From NCBI GenBank assembly GCA_038326725.1, contig JBBQKI010000003.1, positions 30,727 to 94,726 of the forward strand: a stretch of DNA of 64,000 nucleotides, written 5' to 3'. Source of the DNA: JBBQKI01 sp038326725 (GTDB taxonomy: Bacteria; Bacteroidota; Bacteroidia; Flavobacteriales; Flavobacteriaceae). The first letter of the stretch is position 1. Every line of letters starts with the position of its first letter. Shown in pieces: positions 1 through 8,413 of this stretch. Below the pieces are notes generated by a model that was given only the letters and a program-made list of their open reading frames with translations, was not told where the DNA came from and made no database searches. The position numbers were made by a program, and so were the translations under genes.

Positions 1-1504
1 AAAAGTGCCTGAAAGAAAGCCTACACAACGCCCGTTTGTAAACATTCAAATGTATGATGATTTCATACTCAGCAAGCTTCCAAAAGAAAAAAAACATCAG
101 CTGGATACTTCAACCAAAATTGAACCGCCAATTACCAAGCCTATTGAAAAGGAAATAGTTACCAATTTTAGAGAAAGGAAAAACGCAGTCAATGCTGTTA
201 TATTTGTTCATGGGTTTTCGGGGGAAGCTGCAACAACATTTAATTCACTCCAAAATTTAATAAAAGAAGACCCCAAAATGAAGGGTTGGGATATGTTCCC
301 GTTGGGTTATTCGGAAAATGTTGCTCCACAAATGGGGAAGGGCATTTGGGCCTCCGCCATAGATATTGAACGTCTTGCAGATTATCTTTCGGCATCTATA
401 AAACACAAATTCAATAATTATAAACGTATCGCCATTGTGGGTCATAGCCTCGGTGGCTTGGCGGTTCAAAAATCTTTGATGGAACTGGATAAAAACGAAC
501 TTGACAGGATTAGCCATGTCCTTCTTTTCGGAACCCCCAGTAATGGAATAAATACAACTACTTCAAAACTTGACAATAGGTGGGCAGACCTTCAAAGTGA
601 CGGGGTTTTTATTCAATCCTTAAAGAATAATTGGCAAGGAAAATTTCCAAAAGCATATCCATTTGCTTTAAAAATTGTTGCCGGAACGGATGATAAAGAC
701 ATACCTGTGTCAACTATTTTTGATCCTTTTGATGTTCAATATCAAGTAACTCTTTCGGGAAACCATTATTCCATGGTGCAGCCCTCAAGCATGGAAAACG
801 ATACGTACCGCTTATTGGTGGACATTTTGACGGATAATGAATTTCACAATTTATATACCAACCAAGAAGAAATCAATAATCTACTGGGCGAATATGATGC
901 AGTAGTAAAAAAACTTTTCCCCTCGAAGGAAACTTTAAATTCAAAAGGGTTAAAACAATTGCTTTTTGCGCTTGAAGGTTTGGATAAAAATGAAGACGTA
1001 ATGGATATTTTGCTCAACCATCCGCTTTCGCAGGAAAATACGGATTTAATGGGAATTATGGGCGGAAGACTTAAACGGAAATTCATTCAGTCATTTTCAG
1101 AAACGGATGGAAAAAAAGCCATGGAATATTATGGAAAAGCACTTGATATTTCGACGGAAAAAAGGGATGATGAGCAAATTTATTATCATGCAATTAACCT
1201 AGCTTTTTTAAGTCTTGTATATAAAGAAGACAAAAACAAGATGCGTGAATATGCCGAAATGGCCATGGCAGCCACAGAAAAGGTTTCAATCCCTTCTTTG
1301 TGGAAAAATGCAACCGTGGCGGAAGCAGCAATGTACCAAGGCAATTTCGAAAAAGCCAAGGAATTTTATTCAATGGCAGCTGAAGCGGCAGGCATCCGGG
1401 AAAAAATATCCATACATACCAATGCCTTTATTGCTTATAAATCCTTAATGGACATCGAAGAAGATGATTTTATCAAATTCCTAAAAATTAAATTTCTAAC
1501 TTAA
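1..1504 (+). CDS. alpha/beta-hydrolase (PGAP1/DUF676-like) with C-terminal TPR-like sensor region, 5' end outside window
   Basis: The frame is open from the first base; the first possible start inside the window is a GTG at 5, so the true N-terminus probably lies upstream. Numbered from that GTG, the oxyanion HG is at residues 69-70, the nucleophile elbow GHSLGG at 146-151 (Ser148), an acidic TDDKD stretch at 228-232 and a histidine in SGNHY at 254, giving a complete Ser-Asp-His set for a lipase/esterase. Residues about 285-499 are helical with TPR-like pieces, including a YYGKALD helix followed by YYHAINLAFL, which resembles the TPR-S/MAP3K TRAF-binding repeat domain. No signal peptide is seen in the visible part, so it is probably cytoplasmic. 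In bacterial conflict systems TPR-S domains are coupled to effector enzymes; that role here is inference. It is followed by a terminator at 1636. Confidence 0.7.
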   Translation, partial: KVPERKPTQRPFVNIQMYDDFILSKLPKEKKHQLDTSTKIEPPITKPIEKEIVTNFRERKNAVNAVIFVHGFSGEAATTFNSLQNLIKEDPKMKGWDMFPLGYSENVAPQMGKGIWASAIDIERLADYLSASIKHKFNNYKRIAIVGHSLGGLAVQKSLMELDKNELDRISHVLLFGTPSNGINTTTSKLDNRWADLQSDGVFIQSLKNNWQGKFPKAYPFALKIVAGTDDKDIPVSTIFDPFDVQYQVTLSGNHYSMVQPSSMENDTYRLLVDILTDNEFHNLYTNQEEINNLLGEYDAVVKKLFPSKETLNSKGLKQLLFALEGLDKNEDVMDILLNHPLSQENTDLMGIMGGRLKRKFIQSFSETDGKKAMEYYGKALDISTEKRDDEQIYYHAINLAFLSLVYKEDKNKMREYAEMAMAATEKVSIPSLWKNATVAEAAMYQGNFEKAKEFYSMAAEAAGIREKISIHTNAFIAYKSLMDIEEDDFIKFLKIKFLT

Positions 1505-1557
1505 TTATAACTTGGAAGACGACGATATTTAATTTGTGATTTATTTTTTTACCATAG

Positions 1558-1580
1558 TATTTTTGGCACAATGATTGTAA
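1558..1580 (+). promoter_or_regulatory. candidate promoter: sigma54-like element overlapping a TATTTTTG -7 box
   Basis: TATTTTTG at 1558-1565 fits the Bacteroidota -7 consensus TAnnTTTG. The same bases lead into TTGGCAC with GG at 1565-1566 and, exactly ten bases later, GT at 1577-1578 (TTGTAA), close to the sigma54 pattern GG-N10-GC. Which factor reads it, if either, cannot be decided from sequence. A transcript starting here would run about 100 nt to the terminator at 1636-1674. Confidence 0.35.
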
Positions 1581-1635
1581 AATTAATTATAGGTTTATAA
1601 TATTAAAAAAAGTTTTGGTTGGTTAGTTTTTTAGG

Positions 1636-1674
1636 ATCCGTTGAAGTGGTAAAACATTTCAGCGGATTTTTTTA
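1636..1674 (+). terminator. intrinsic terminator
   Basis: Arms ATCCGTTGAAGTG (1636-1648) and CATTTCAGCGGAT (1655-1667) pair over 13 bp with G-U wobbles, the loop is short, and a run of seven T follows. It can end the hydrolase-TPR transcript or a short RNA from the promoter at 1558. Confidence 0.8.
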
Positions 1675-1713
1675 TTTCTAAATTTTAAATTCCCATAAAA
1701 TACATTTATAAAA

Positions 1714-1740
1714 TTAAATATTTGAAAATCAAATATTTAA
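1714..1740. repeat. perfect 12-bp-arm inverted repeat, possible operator
   Basis: TTAAATATTTGA at 1714-1725 and TCAAATATTTAA at 1729-1740 are exact reverse complements around an AAA spacer. There is no T-run on either side beyond general AT-richness, so an operator or activator site is more likely than a terminator. It ends five bases before the sigma54-like element at 1746. Confidence 0.6.
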
Positions 1741-1745
1741 AATTA

Positions 1746-1761
1746 TGGCACGGTCGTTGGT
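1746..1761 (+). promoter_or_regulatory. sigma54-like promoter element upstream of the secreted protein gene
   Basis: TGGCACG at 1746-1752 matches the -24 half of the sigma54 consensus exactly; the -12 half is TTGG (1757-1760) instead of TTGC, with the correct GG-N10-GN spacing (1747-1748 to 1759-1760). A start about 12 bases downstream would leave a leader of roughly 50 nt before the ATG at 1825. Confidence 0.4.
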
Positions 1762-1824
1762 ATTTAGCAATCGTCCAAACCGGCCAAAAAACAAAAAGGA
1801 ATGTCCCATTTAAAATTTAAGATT

Positions 1825-3084
1825 ATGAAAAAATTTTCAGCATTTATCTTCAGCTTTTTAATGATTGGTTTTTCCGCTATTGCATCGGTTTCTGCCCCCA
1901 CAGAAACCATGGGTCGCGGTTACGATGGCAACGCCTACATTTTTGTTGAGGGCGGGGTCGAGTTTTCGGTTTTCCCCGATGGCCAGTTCGATTTTGTACA
2001 TGTTGGCGGCAATCAAGGTAGCACGGTTAGTGTTTCTGTTGGCTCGCCAAATGTAAATGTCAGCTTCAATTCCGGCTACGATTATGAAATGTACGTTCAG
2101 TACGATGATTATGGCGCCGTGGTTCAAGTGGAAAACGTGCCCATTTATTACGATGAATTTGGCCGCATTGTTCAGGCCGGGAACGTGGACATCCACTATA
2201 ACGATAGGCGTGTAGTCCGCGTTGGTGGTTTGCATGTGTTCTATGATACTCGTGGTTATTTTACACACTATACAGGATTTATAAACTATTATAACCCTTA
2301 CTATGTGTACCAACCTTGGCACGTTTATTATGCGCGGCCTATTTTCAGTAGCTGCATCGTATATGATTATCCATATAGAAGATATTACAGCCCGCATCGT
2401 TACAGCTGGAACCATCACCACAGTTATTACAAAAACAGGCATAAAGTAGCCTACTCCAATGGTAGAAGGGATTTTCATCGTCCAGGTAGCCGTGTGCATC
2501 ACAAAGACGGAAGGGTTGCAGTAAATAAAGATTACAACCCCAACCGAAGGAATACAGCGGTTGCTCAAAACAACGACAGAGAAAATATGGTTTCCCGGAA
2601 CAATTATACGGGTAGCAGCCGCGCTACAACGGTAGCGAAAGGAAATAGCACAAGCCGTGGCATCGCCCAAAAGGATGATAAAGCAGTTCGGAATAACAAT
2701 ATTGCTACCGAAAGGGGTACCGCGGTTAAAAACAATAAAAACTCAAGAAGTGTAAATAATACAAATAGCACTACTTCGAGGAATGTGGCGGTAAAAAATT
2801 CGCGGCCTACCCTAAAAAATGAATCTTCGAACGTAACACAACGTGAAGTGCCTAAAAATGAAACCCGCGTACAACCGGTAAAAAGACAAAGTAATAGTAA
2901 TTCCGTATCAAGAAATACGAATACTAACGTTAAAAGAAATACTGCGCCCGCACCGAAAAATGAGAGTGTTAGCAGGAATAGTTCTTCAAGATCGAACACG
3001 GCAATCAATAGAGGAAGTAGCAATACTTCCTCTCGCGGTTCCGCCGTTAAAAGTGGAAATAGTTCAAGAGGCGGAAGGGGTTAA
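1825..3084 (+). CDS. secreted protein with repeated aromatic units and a basic Asn/Ser/Arg-rich tail
   Basis: Family not recognised by name. The ATG at 1825 (419 residues) is preferred over the one at 1801 because it opens directly into a signal peptide (MKKFSAFIF, hydrophobic core, cut near SVSA). Residues about 25-130 contain a repeated pattern of short units ending in glycine, such as YDEFGRIVQAGNV and YNDRRVVRVGGLHV, rich in Tyr, Val and Asp, consistent with beta strands. A His/Tyr-rich stretch follows near 150-200. From about 210 to the end the chain is low complexity, dominated by Asn, Ser, Arg, Thr and Lys and strongly basic. It is likely exported to the periplasm or surface. A palindrome and a sigma54-like element precede it, suggesting regulated expression. 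A terminator follows at 3105. Confidence 0.75.
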   Translation: MKKFSAFIFSFLMIGFSAIASVSAPTETMGRGYDGNAYIFVEGGVEFSVFPDGQFDFVHVGGNQGSTVSVSVGSPNVNVSFNSGYDYEMYVQYDDYGAVVQVENVPIYYDEFGRIVQAGNVDIHYNDRRVVRVGGLHVFYDTRGYFTHYTGFINYYNPYYVYQPWHVYYARPIFSSCIVYDYPYRRYYSPHRYSWNHHHSYYKNRHKVAYSNGRRDFHRPGSRVHHKDGRVAVNKDYNPNRRNTAVAQNNDRENMVSRNNYTGSSRATTVAKGNSTSRGIAQKDDKAVRNNNIATERGTAVKNNKNSRSVNNTNSTTSRNVAVKNSRPTLKNESSNVTQREVPKNETRVQPVKRQSNSNSVSRNTNTNVKRNTAPAPKNESVSRNSSSRSNTAINRGSSNTSSRGSAVKSGNSSRGGRG

Positions 3085-3104
3085 AAATTTTTGGTTGGTT
3101 GGTT

Positions 3105-3146
3105 AAACCCTCGTTAAGCCATGTGCTTTTCGGGGGTTTATTTTTT
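3105..3146 (+). terminator. intrinsic terminator
   Basis: AAACCCTCG (3105-3113) pairs with CGGGGGTTT (3131-3139) with one wobble, and a T-rich tract follows. It overlaps the end of the convergent glycosyltransferase gene. Confidence 0.6.
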
Positions 3147-4436
3147 GGGGGAAATCAACATATCATTAATTAAACTTGCCATTCTCTGGGTAAGTTCCCT
3201 CCTGCTATAGCGGTCAATATTTTCTGAATTAATTTCCAAGGAATTATTTTTATACAATTGATAATATTGAAGAATTAGGTTTCGAAGCCCATCTTCCTGA
3301 AAATATGTAAAAAATTTTCCACATTTTGTTTTGTCTATAATCTCTTCAATATCACTTCCCTTCGGTCCCAAAGCAATGATTGGACGTTTCGCAGCAAGAT
3401 ATTCAAAAAGTTTTCCTGGTATTATCGCCCGTGTTTCCGGCACGTCCATTTCCAACAAAAGCAAAACTTGAGCGTTATGCTGTAATTGCAAAGCTTCGGT
3501 GTGGGAAACATAGCCAAGCATTTCAACATTCTCATTTAAATTGAATTTTTCAAGGCTCGCCATAACTTCTTCGCTCACCGCCCCGGCCAAAACTATTTTA
3601 AAATCTTTGGCGAAATCCTTATTTTCTGAAGCAATTTTGGAAAGCACTTTCCATAAAATTTCCGGATTTCGGTTGCTTAACAAAGAACCAATATGAGCTA
3701 TTGAAAATGAAACATCGGGAGTTCGAACTATTTTTTTAGATATTTCAAAACCATTCGTGATAATATGAATTGGTTTTCGGGTCATCATTTCAAATTCTGC
3801 TTTAGTGCCCGGACTGGTTACAACAATTGCATCGGCACTTTGAAGCACTTTCGATTCCAGCTTGTGGTGTTTTACTTTCGAAAATTTATTCAGTCGAAGC
3901 GATTTATGGTAATGAATACTGGTCCAAGGATCCCTAAAATCTGCTATCCATGGGAGATTGAGTTCCTCATTCAAATTCATTCCGATTAAATGAAGGCTGT
4001 GGGGTGGTCCCGTACTTATAACTATATCCACCGGATTTTTAGAAATATAATTTTTCAAAAATATAACGGAAGGTTTCACCCAACCAACCCGTGCATCGGG
4101 GATAAAAAAGTTTCCCCTAACGTAAAGCATTAATTTTTCAAGTAGCGATGGATTGGTTTTTGAAATGATCCCGCTACTGATTTTTTTTGTTTTCTTTTTT
4201 GAAAATAAAGCGGCTAATTTATAAGGCTCTTTTATTTGAAACTTTATAATTTCAATTCCTTGAGGAACATCAACCGCAAAACTTTCATCAATAATTGGAT
4301 AATGGGGGTTTTCAGGAACATATACAATGGGCTCAATCCCAAATTCCCTGAAATACTTTACGAAATTCAACCACCGTTGCACCCCCGGGCCGCCGGCGGG
4401 TGGCCAATAATATGTTATAATCAGGACGCGCTTCAT
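3138..4436 (-). CDS. glycosyltransferase family 4 protein
   Basis: A 432-residue protein opening with MKRVLIITYYWPPAGGPGV, the glycine-rich N-terminal nucleotide-sugar fold typical of GT4 enzymes. The C-terminal Rossmann half contains KLFEYLAAKRPIIALG, the acidic E-x7-E-type donor-binding region of GT-B transferases. It should act at the cytoplasmic membrane face in surface polysaccharide or glycolipid assembly; donor and acceptor cannot be read from sequence. Its start is only six bases downstream of the stop of the YfhO-like gene (4443), so the two are almost certainly co-transcribed, supporting a shared role in envelope glycan synthesis. Confidence 0.85.
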   Translation of the reverse strand: MKRVLIITYYWPPAGGPGVQRWLNFVKYFREFGIEPIVYVPENPHYPIIDESFAVDVPQGIEIIKFQIKEPYKLAALFSKKKTKKISSGIISKTNPSLLEKLMLYVRGNFFIPDARVGWVKPSVIFLKNYISKNPVDIVISTGPPHSLHLIGMNLNEELNLPWIADFRDPWTSIHYHKSLRLNKFSKVKHHKLESKVLQSADAIVVTSPGTKAEFEMMTRKPIHIITNGFEISKKIVRTPDVSFSIAHIGSLLSNRNPEILWKVLSKIASENKDFAKDFKIVLAGAVSEEVMASLEKFNLNENVEMLGYVSHTEALQLQHNAQVLLLLEMDVPETRAIIPGKLFEYLAAKRPIIALGPKGSDIEEIIDKTKCGKFFTYFQEDGLRNLILQYYQLYKNNSLEINSENIDRYSRRELTQRMASLINDMLISPKK

Positions 4437-4442
4437 TAAATT

Positions 4443-6881
4443 TTATAATTCTTCGGACGGTTGCCGTTTCTTTCGGGAATTGTAATAAATCCCACTTAAA
4501 ACTATCAGCAATAATAAAATACTACTTACCAGCGAAATCGTGCTTCCTGTTTGAACCACTTCAGGTTCAAATTTGAATTCTACTTTATTGTTTCCTGCCG
4601 GGATCTGCATGGCCCGCAATGTATAGTTTGCACGGAAATGATCCACGGGTTTACCATTTATAAAAGCATTCCAGCCTTTCGGATAATAAACTTCAGAAAA
4701 AACAGCAAGCTGTGGGGTTTTGGAAGCGGTTTCGTAAACCAAATGCTCGGGTTTATGGCTTACCAATTCAATAACAGCTGTGGAATCCGTATCAATTTTT
4801 GAAGGAATTTGTTTGCTAAATTCTTTGAATATAACCGCCGTTTTCTTTGTGTCCAAACTGTCCAATAATTGGATTTCCTGGTTTGCATTTTCTGCAATAA
4901 TGACATCTTTAACAAACCAGGCAGGCCCGTTGGCATAAGGATTCCGTTGAGCCATCACGCCCCCTCCTTCTCTGCCCGGAACAATGATGTATTTTACGTT
5001 CATCATATTCAAAAGACCAATATTTCCTTTTTCAAAATAAAAATCATTTAAATCCTGTATCCGGCCGGGTTTTGCAGCGTGATATCCTCCCAAAGCATTA
5101 TGGAAAAAACTTGCCCTTCCGCTGTTGAAAGCATTCGCGGAAGCATCATAAATCCTGTAATAACTATCATCTTCCAAAATCTGGGTGTCGGCAGAATTAG
5201 CTTGAAAAGGATTGTCCATCATTTTGGCCTGCACAAAATCTTCATTGTTCACGTACCTTCGGTCCACCCCAACAAGATCAATTAAAATCAGTAATACAAA
5301 AATGGCAATGGCGGTAGTTTGTTTGATTTTATTCTTAAGAAATAACCACAAAACCAAAGAGGTAATTGCAACAAAAATCAATGAACGTAAGGCATCGGAA
5401 GTAAAAATGGAAGCCCTGTCTTCCCGAACGGCCTCAATAAACGGAAGTCCCAGTTCTTTAATAAAATAGCTGTCATAAGGCCCAGCAAAACTGAAAAGGG
5501 AATTTTTGAAAACAATAAAAAACAATGTCAATCCACCCACTATTCCGGCAGACCACAACAAAGCTTTTTTCTTCGTTTCGTCTTTTTCGAAAGCATTAAA
5601 GAATTGATGAAGCCCAAAAACCGCCATTATTGGCAAAATCAATTCAATGATGATTTGAATGGAAGACACGGCACGGAATTTATCATAAAGCGGGATATTG
5701 TTGACAAAAAATTCGGTGAGGAAATTGAAATTTTTTCCCCAAGATAAAAGAAGTGCTAAAACAAATGCAGAGACAATCCACCATTTTAACCTGCCCCGAA
5801 CCAAGAACAACGCTATTACCGCCAAGAAAATAACAACCGCCCCAATGTACGCGGGTGCGGCCACTATTGTTTGATCGCCCCAATATGCTGGAACATGTAC
5901 TTGGCTTGCTTCCTGTGGTGTGGCCCCCATTCGGAGGAGTGCATCCACAGTTTGGGAATCTTCCGGAAAACTATCGCCGGAACCACCACCCATAAACCCG
6001 GGAATAAATAGATTAAAACTTTCCAGTTTGCCATAGCTATATTCGGTGATATAGTTATAATCGAGACCTTCGGGGTTTTCCCTTGGGCTGCCATCGGCAT
6101 TTATGGTGAGGCCACTTTCACCACGAGTAGAAATATCCGCATATTCTTTTGTGGCCAAAATATTGGTTGCGTTTAGACCCACGGCAATCAGGACCGCAAC
6201 TGCCATTATCCCTAAAGCTTTAAAATAATGTGGAAGCATTTTCTTTCGGAAGGCATCGATTAAATAGGCAATCCCAATAATAATGACCAGCAACATCAAA
6301 TAATAGGTCATTTGAAAGTGATTGGCCACTAACTCCAAAGCCATTGAAATGGTTAGCAAAAGAAATCCGTAGAGGTATTTTCCGCGAAAGCAAAGCATGA
6401 TCCCGCTTAAAACCAACGGCATATATGCAATAGCGTGCGCCTTCGCATTATGGCCAACACCCAAAATTATTATTAAATAAGTGGAAAAACCAAAAGCAAG
6501 TGCTCCGAGCAGTGCCAATTTGTACTCCACTTTCATTACTATTAAAAGGATGTACATCCCAACAAAATAAAGGAAGAGATAATCAGCTGGGCGCGGCAAA
6601 AAGCGGATGGCCAAATCGAGCTGTTTTATATAATTATGCGGATATTTTGCCCCCAATTGGTAGGTTGGCATTCCACCAAATGCGGCATCTGTCCAATAAG
6701 TTTCCTCGCCCGTTGCTTCACGATAATCGATTTGCTGTTTTGCCATCCCGGTATATTGGGCGATGTCACTTTGAAACAATTTTTTCCCTTGCAAAACCGG
6801 GCTGAAATACGCCAAGGAAGCAATTATAAAAACTAATAAAACGATTAAATGGGGAAGGAATTTTTTATACTGAAACTGCAT
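4443..6881 (-). CDS. YfhO family membrane protein
   Basis: An 812-residue polytopic protein: one membrane helix near residue 10-30, a large loop with a DIAQYTGM motif, then about ten further hydrophobic segments up to about residue 530, a soluble C-terminal domain and a last helix near 780-800. The architecture and motifs match the YfhO family, in which some Gram-positive members take part in glycosylating lipoteichoic acid with a GT-C-like fold; the flavobacterial substrate is unknown. It lies directly upstream of and on the same strand as the GT4 gene, with a six-base gap. Start chosen at the ATG at 6881 (MQFQYKKF). Confidence 0.85.
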   Translation of the reverse strand: MQFQYKKFLPHLIVLLVFIIASLAYFSPVLQGKKLFQSDIAQYTGMAKQQIDYREATGEETYWTDAAFGGMPTYQLGAKYPHNYIKQLDLAIRFLPRPADYLFLYFVGMYILLIVMKVEYKLALLGALAFGFSTYLIIILGVGHNAKAHAIAYMPLVLSGIMLCFRGKYLYGFLLLTISMALELVANHFQMTYYLMLLVIIIGIAYLIDAFRKKMLPHYFKALGIMAVAVLIAVGLNATNILATKEYADISTRGESGLTINADGSPRENPEGLDYNYITEYSYGKLESFNLFIPGFMGGGSGDSFPEDSQTVDALLRMGATPQEASQVHVPAYWGDQTIVAAPAYIGAVVIFLAVIALFLVRGRLKWWIVSAFVLALLLSWGKNFNFLTEFFVNNIPLYDKFRAVSSIQIIIELILPIMAVFGLHQFFNAFEKDETKKKALLWSAGIVGGLTLFFIVFKNSLFSFAGPYDSYFIKELGLPFIEAVREDRASIFTSDALRSLIFVAITSLVLWLFLKNKIKQTTAIAIFVLLILIDLVGVDRRYVNNEDFVQAKMMDNPFQANSADTQILEDDSYYRIYDASANAFNSGRASFFHNALGGYHAAKPGRIQDLNDFYFEKGNIGLLNMMNVKYIIVPGREGGGVMAQRNPYANGPAWFVKDVIIAENANQEIQLLDSLDTKKTAVIFKEFSKQIPSKIDTDSTAVIELVSHKPEHLVYETASKTPQLAVFSEVYYPKGWNAFINGKPVDHFRANYTLRAMQIPAGNNKVEFKFEPEVVQTGSTISLVSSILLLLIVLSGIYYNSRKKRQPSEEL

Positions 6882-7044
6882 AAAAGAGGGATTGGATTAG
6901 AAGTTGGGAAATTATAAAAAAACTTCTATATAAAAGCTCAAGCTTTCAAGTTTAAAGTTCCGGCTACTTTAAATGGGAAATAAAAGATAGTACGCAAATT
7001 AATGAAGAAAGCATAAATTTTTGGATTTCGCGCTTCGGTCCCTT

Positions 7045-7311
7045 TTATTCTATTTCCTCATAATCCACGTATTCTCCAACTTTATTAGAGCTTTTTCTTT
7101 TTTGAAAAGGCATCTTTTCAATAATTACTTCTTCTCTGGGTTTTTCGTGAGGATTTTGATTTGAAAAGGGGCTATTTCCGAATGACTGCTGAAATTTCTG
7201 CCCAGCTTTTTTTGCTATATACCGCATTATATAGGGGGCTAGCAAACGTATCAGGAATTTTAGCCCAAAATATACGAGAAGGACGATTAAAACCGTTTTT
7301 AAAATAGTCAT
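7045..7311 (-). CDS. DUF4834 family small membrane protein
   Basis: An 88-residue protein with an N-terminal membrane helix (residues about 4-30, ILKTVLIVLLVYFGLKFLI) and a charged cytoplasmic tail ending in YVDYEEIE. It fits DUF4834, a short protein family of Bacteroidota without known function. A possible -7 box TATTTTTG lies on the minus strand at 7332-7339, about 20 bases upstream of the ATG. It stands alone between the YfhO operon and a divergent gene. Confidence 0.7.
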   Translation of the reverse strand: MTILKTVLIVLLVYFGLKFLIRLLAPYIMRYIAKKAGQKFQQSFGNSPFSNQNPHEKPREEVIIEKMPFQKRKSSNKVGEYVDYEEIE

Positions 7312-7331
7312 TATGCTTTTTGATTACCCAA

Positions 7332-7339
7332 CAAAAATA
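7332..7339 (-). promoter_or_regulatory. -7 element TATTTTTG for the DUF4834 gene
   Basis: Matches TAnnTTTG on the minus strand, 20 bases upstream of the start codon at 7311. No clear -33 TTTG was found at the usual distance. Confidence 0.4.
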
Positions 7340-7394
7340 AAGGTTTGGGACATAAATGACGAAAAGGAACTATTAAATTATTGATAAAAACTTT

Positions 7395-7402
7395 TATCTT
7401 TG
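7395..7402 (+). promoter_or_regulatory. -7 element TATCTTTG for the gene at 7421
   Basis: Exact TAnnTTTG match. A transcript would start near 7409, which rules out the TTG at 7400 as start codon and supports the ATG at 7421. The -33 half is not evident. Confidence 0.5.
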
Positions 7403-7420
7403 AAACTAAACCCAACCACT

Positions 7421-8401
7421 ATGCACTACCGGATATTTTTCCTTTCCCTGCTTTTGTTTCCCCTATTTTCTGCTTTTGCACAATATACCGAAACCTTGAA
7501 TTCCAATAGGCCGGGCATTTCCCAAGGAGCGTTTTCTGTGGGAAAACAAATCATACAACTAGAAACAGGGTTCGGTTATGGTATGGAAGAACATCGATTG
7601 CTCAACACCGAAACCACGGGGTTCTTAATTGATTATTCCATTCGCTATGGTTTTTTTAAAGAAGAATTGGAAGTAAGTTTAACAGGGGAATATCAGGCAA
7701 ATACAATAACCGATATCAATGCTGCCAGTCCCTATGAATATAAGGAAAGTAATTTCCGAAGCAACACCTTGGGCGCTAAATACCTTATTTATGATCCGTA
7801 CCGAAAACGCGAACTGCAAGGGCCAAACCTTTACAGTTGGAAGGCCAACAACCGGTTTCAGGTGGAAGATTTAATACCAGCAGTTTCGGTTTATGCAGGC
7901 GCGAATTTCGATATGGCAGATAATCCTTTCGTGCCGGAACAGGAAAGCACCATCAGCCCAAAGTTTGTGCTGGCCACCCAAAACAACTGGATCGGTGGGT
8001 GGGTTTTTGTTACCAATATCGTGGTGGACAGGATTGCCACGGACTTTCCAAGTTATGGTTATATCATAACCCTAACACATGCTTTCAATCCAAAATTTTC
8101 TGCCTTTGTTGAAAACCAGGGTATCAAAAGTGATTTTTATGCAGACCAACTTTTTAGGGGCGGTGCAGCCTATTTGTTTAATAAAAATTTTCAGATAGAT
8201 GCTTCGGTGCTCACCAATTTCAAAGACACTCCTTCCAGGCTTTATGGAAGGGTTGGGCTTTCATATAGGATTGATATGCACAAGCAGGATGAATATTTGG
8301 AAGAAAAAGGAAAAGCAGGCAGGGGCAAGAAAAAAGAACGCGAGGGAAAAAAAGCAGAAAGACAGGATGATTTGGAAATCGAGGAAGATGGCGGTTTATA
8401 G
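7421..8401 (+). CDS. outer-membrane transporter-like protein (MetA-pathway-of-phenol-degradation type)
   Basis: From the ATG at 7421 the protein has 326 residues, starting with a signal peptide (MHYRIFFLSLLLF, cut near AFAQ). The mature start TETLNSNRPGISQGAF and alternating aromatic strands that follow resemble the porin-like family PF13557 (putative MetA-pathway transporter), an outer-membrane beta-barrel. The last 45 residues are an unusual charged tail rich in Lys, Glu and Arg, unlikely to be part of the barrel. An earlier TTG at 7400 lies inside the -7 box and was rejected. The acetyltransferase gene follows 12 bases later and is probably in the same transcript. Confidence 0.7.
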   Translation: MHYRIFFLSLLLFPLFSAFAQYTETLNSNRPGISQGAFSVGKQIIQLETGFGYGMEEHRLLNTETTGFLIDYSIRYGFFKEELEVSLTGEYQANTITDINAASPYEYKESNFRSNTLGAKYLIYDPYRKRELQGPNLYSWKANNRFQVEDLIPAVSVYAGANFDMADNPFVPEQESTISPKFVLATQNNWIGGWVFVTNIVVDRIATDFPSYGYIITLTHAFNPKFSAFVENQGIKSDFYADQLFRGGAAYLFNKNFQIDASVLTNFKDTPSRLYGRVGLSYRIDMHKQDEYLEEKGKAGRGKKKEREGKKAERQDDLEIEEDGGL

Positions 8402-8413
8402 CATATTAAATTT

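Noticed and set aside
1858..2670. Long open frame on the minus strand opposite the secreted protein gene
   Set aside because: It has the composition of an antisense shadow (His, Ile and Val rich, no start context) and lies wholly within a gene with signal peptide and promoter.
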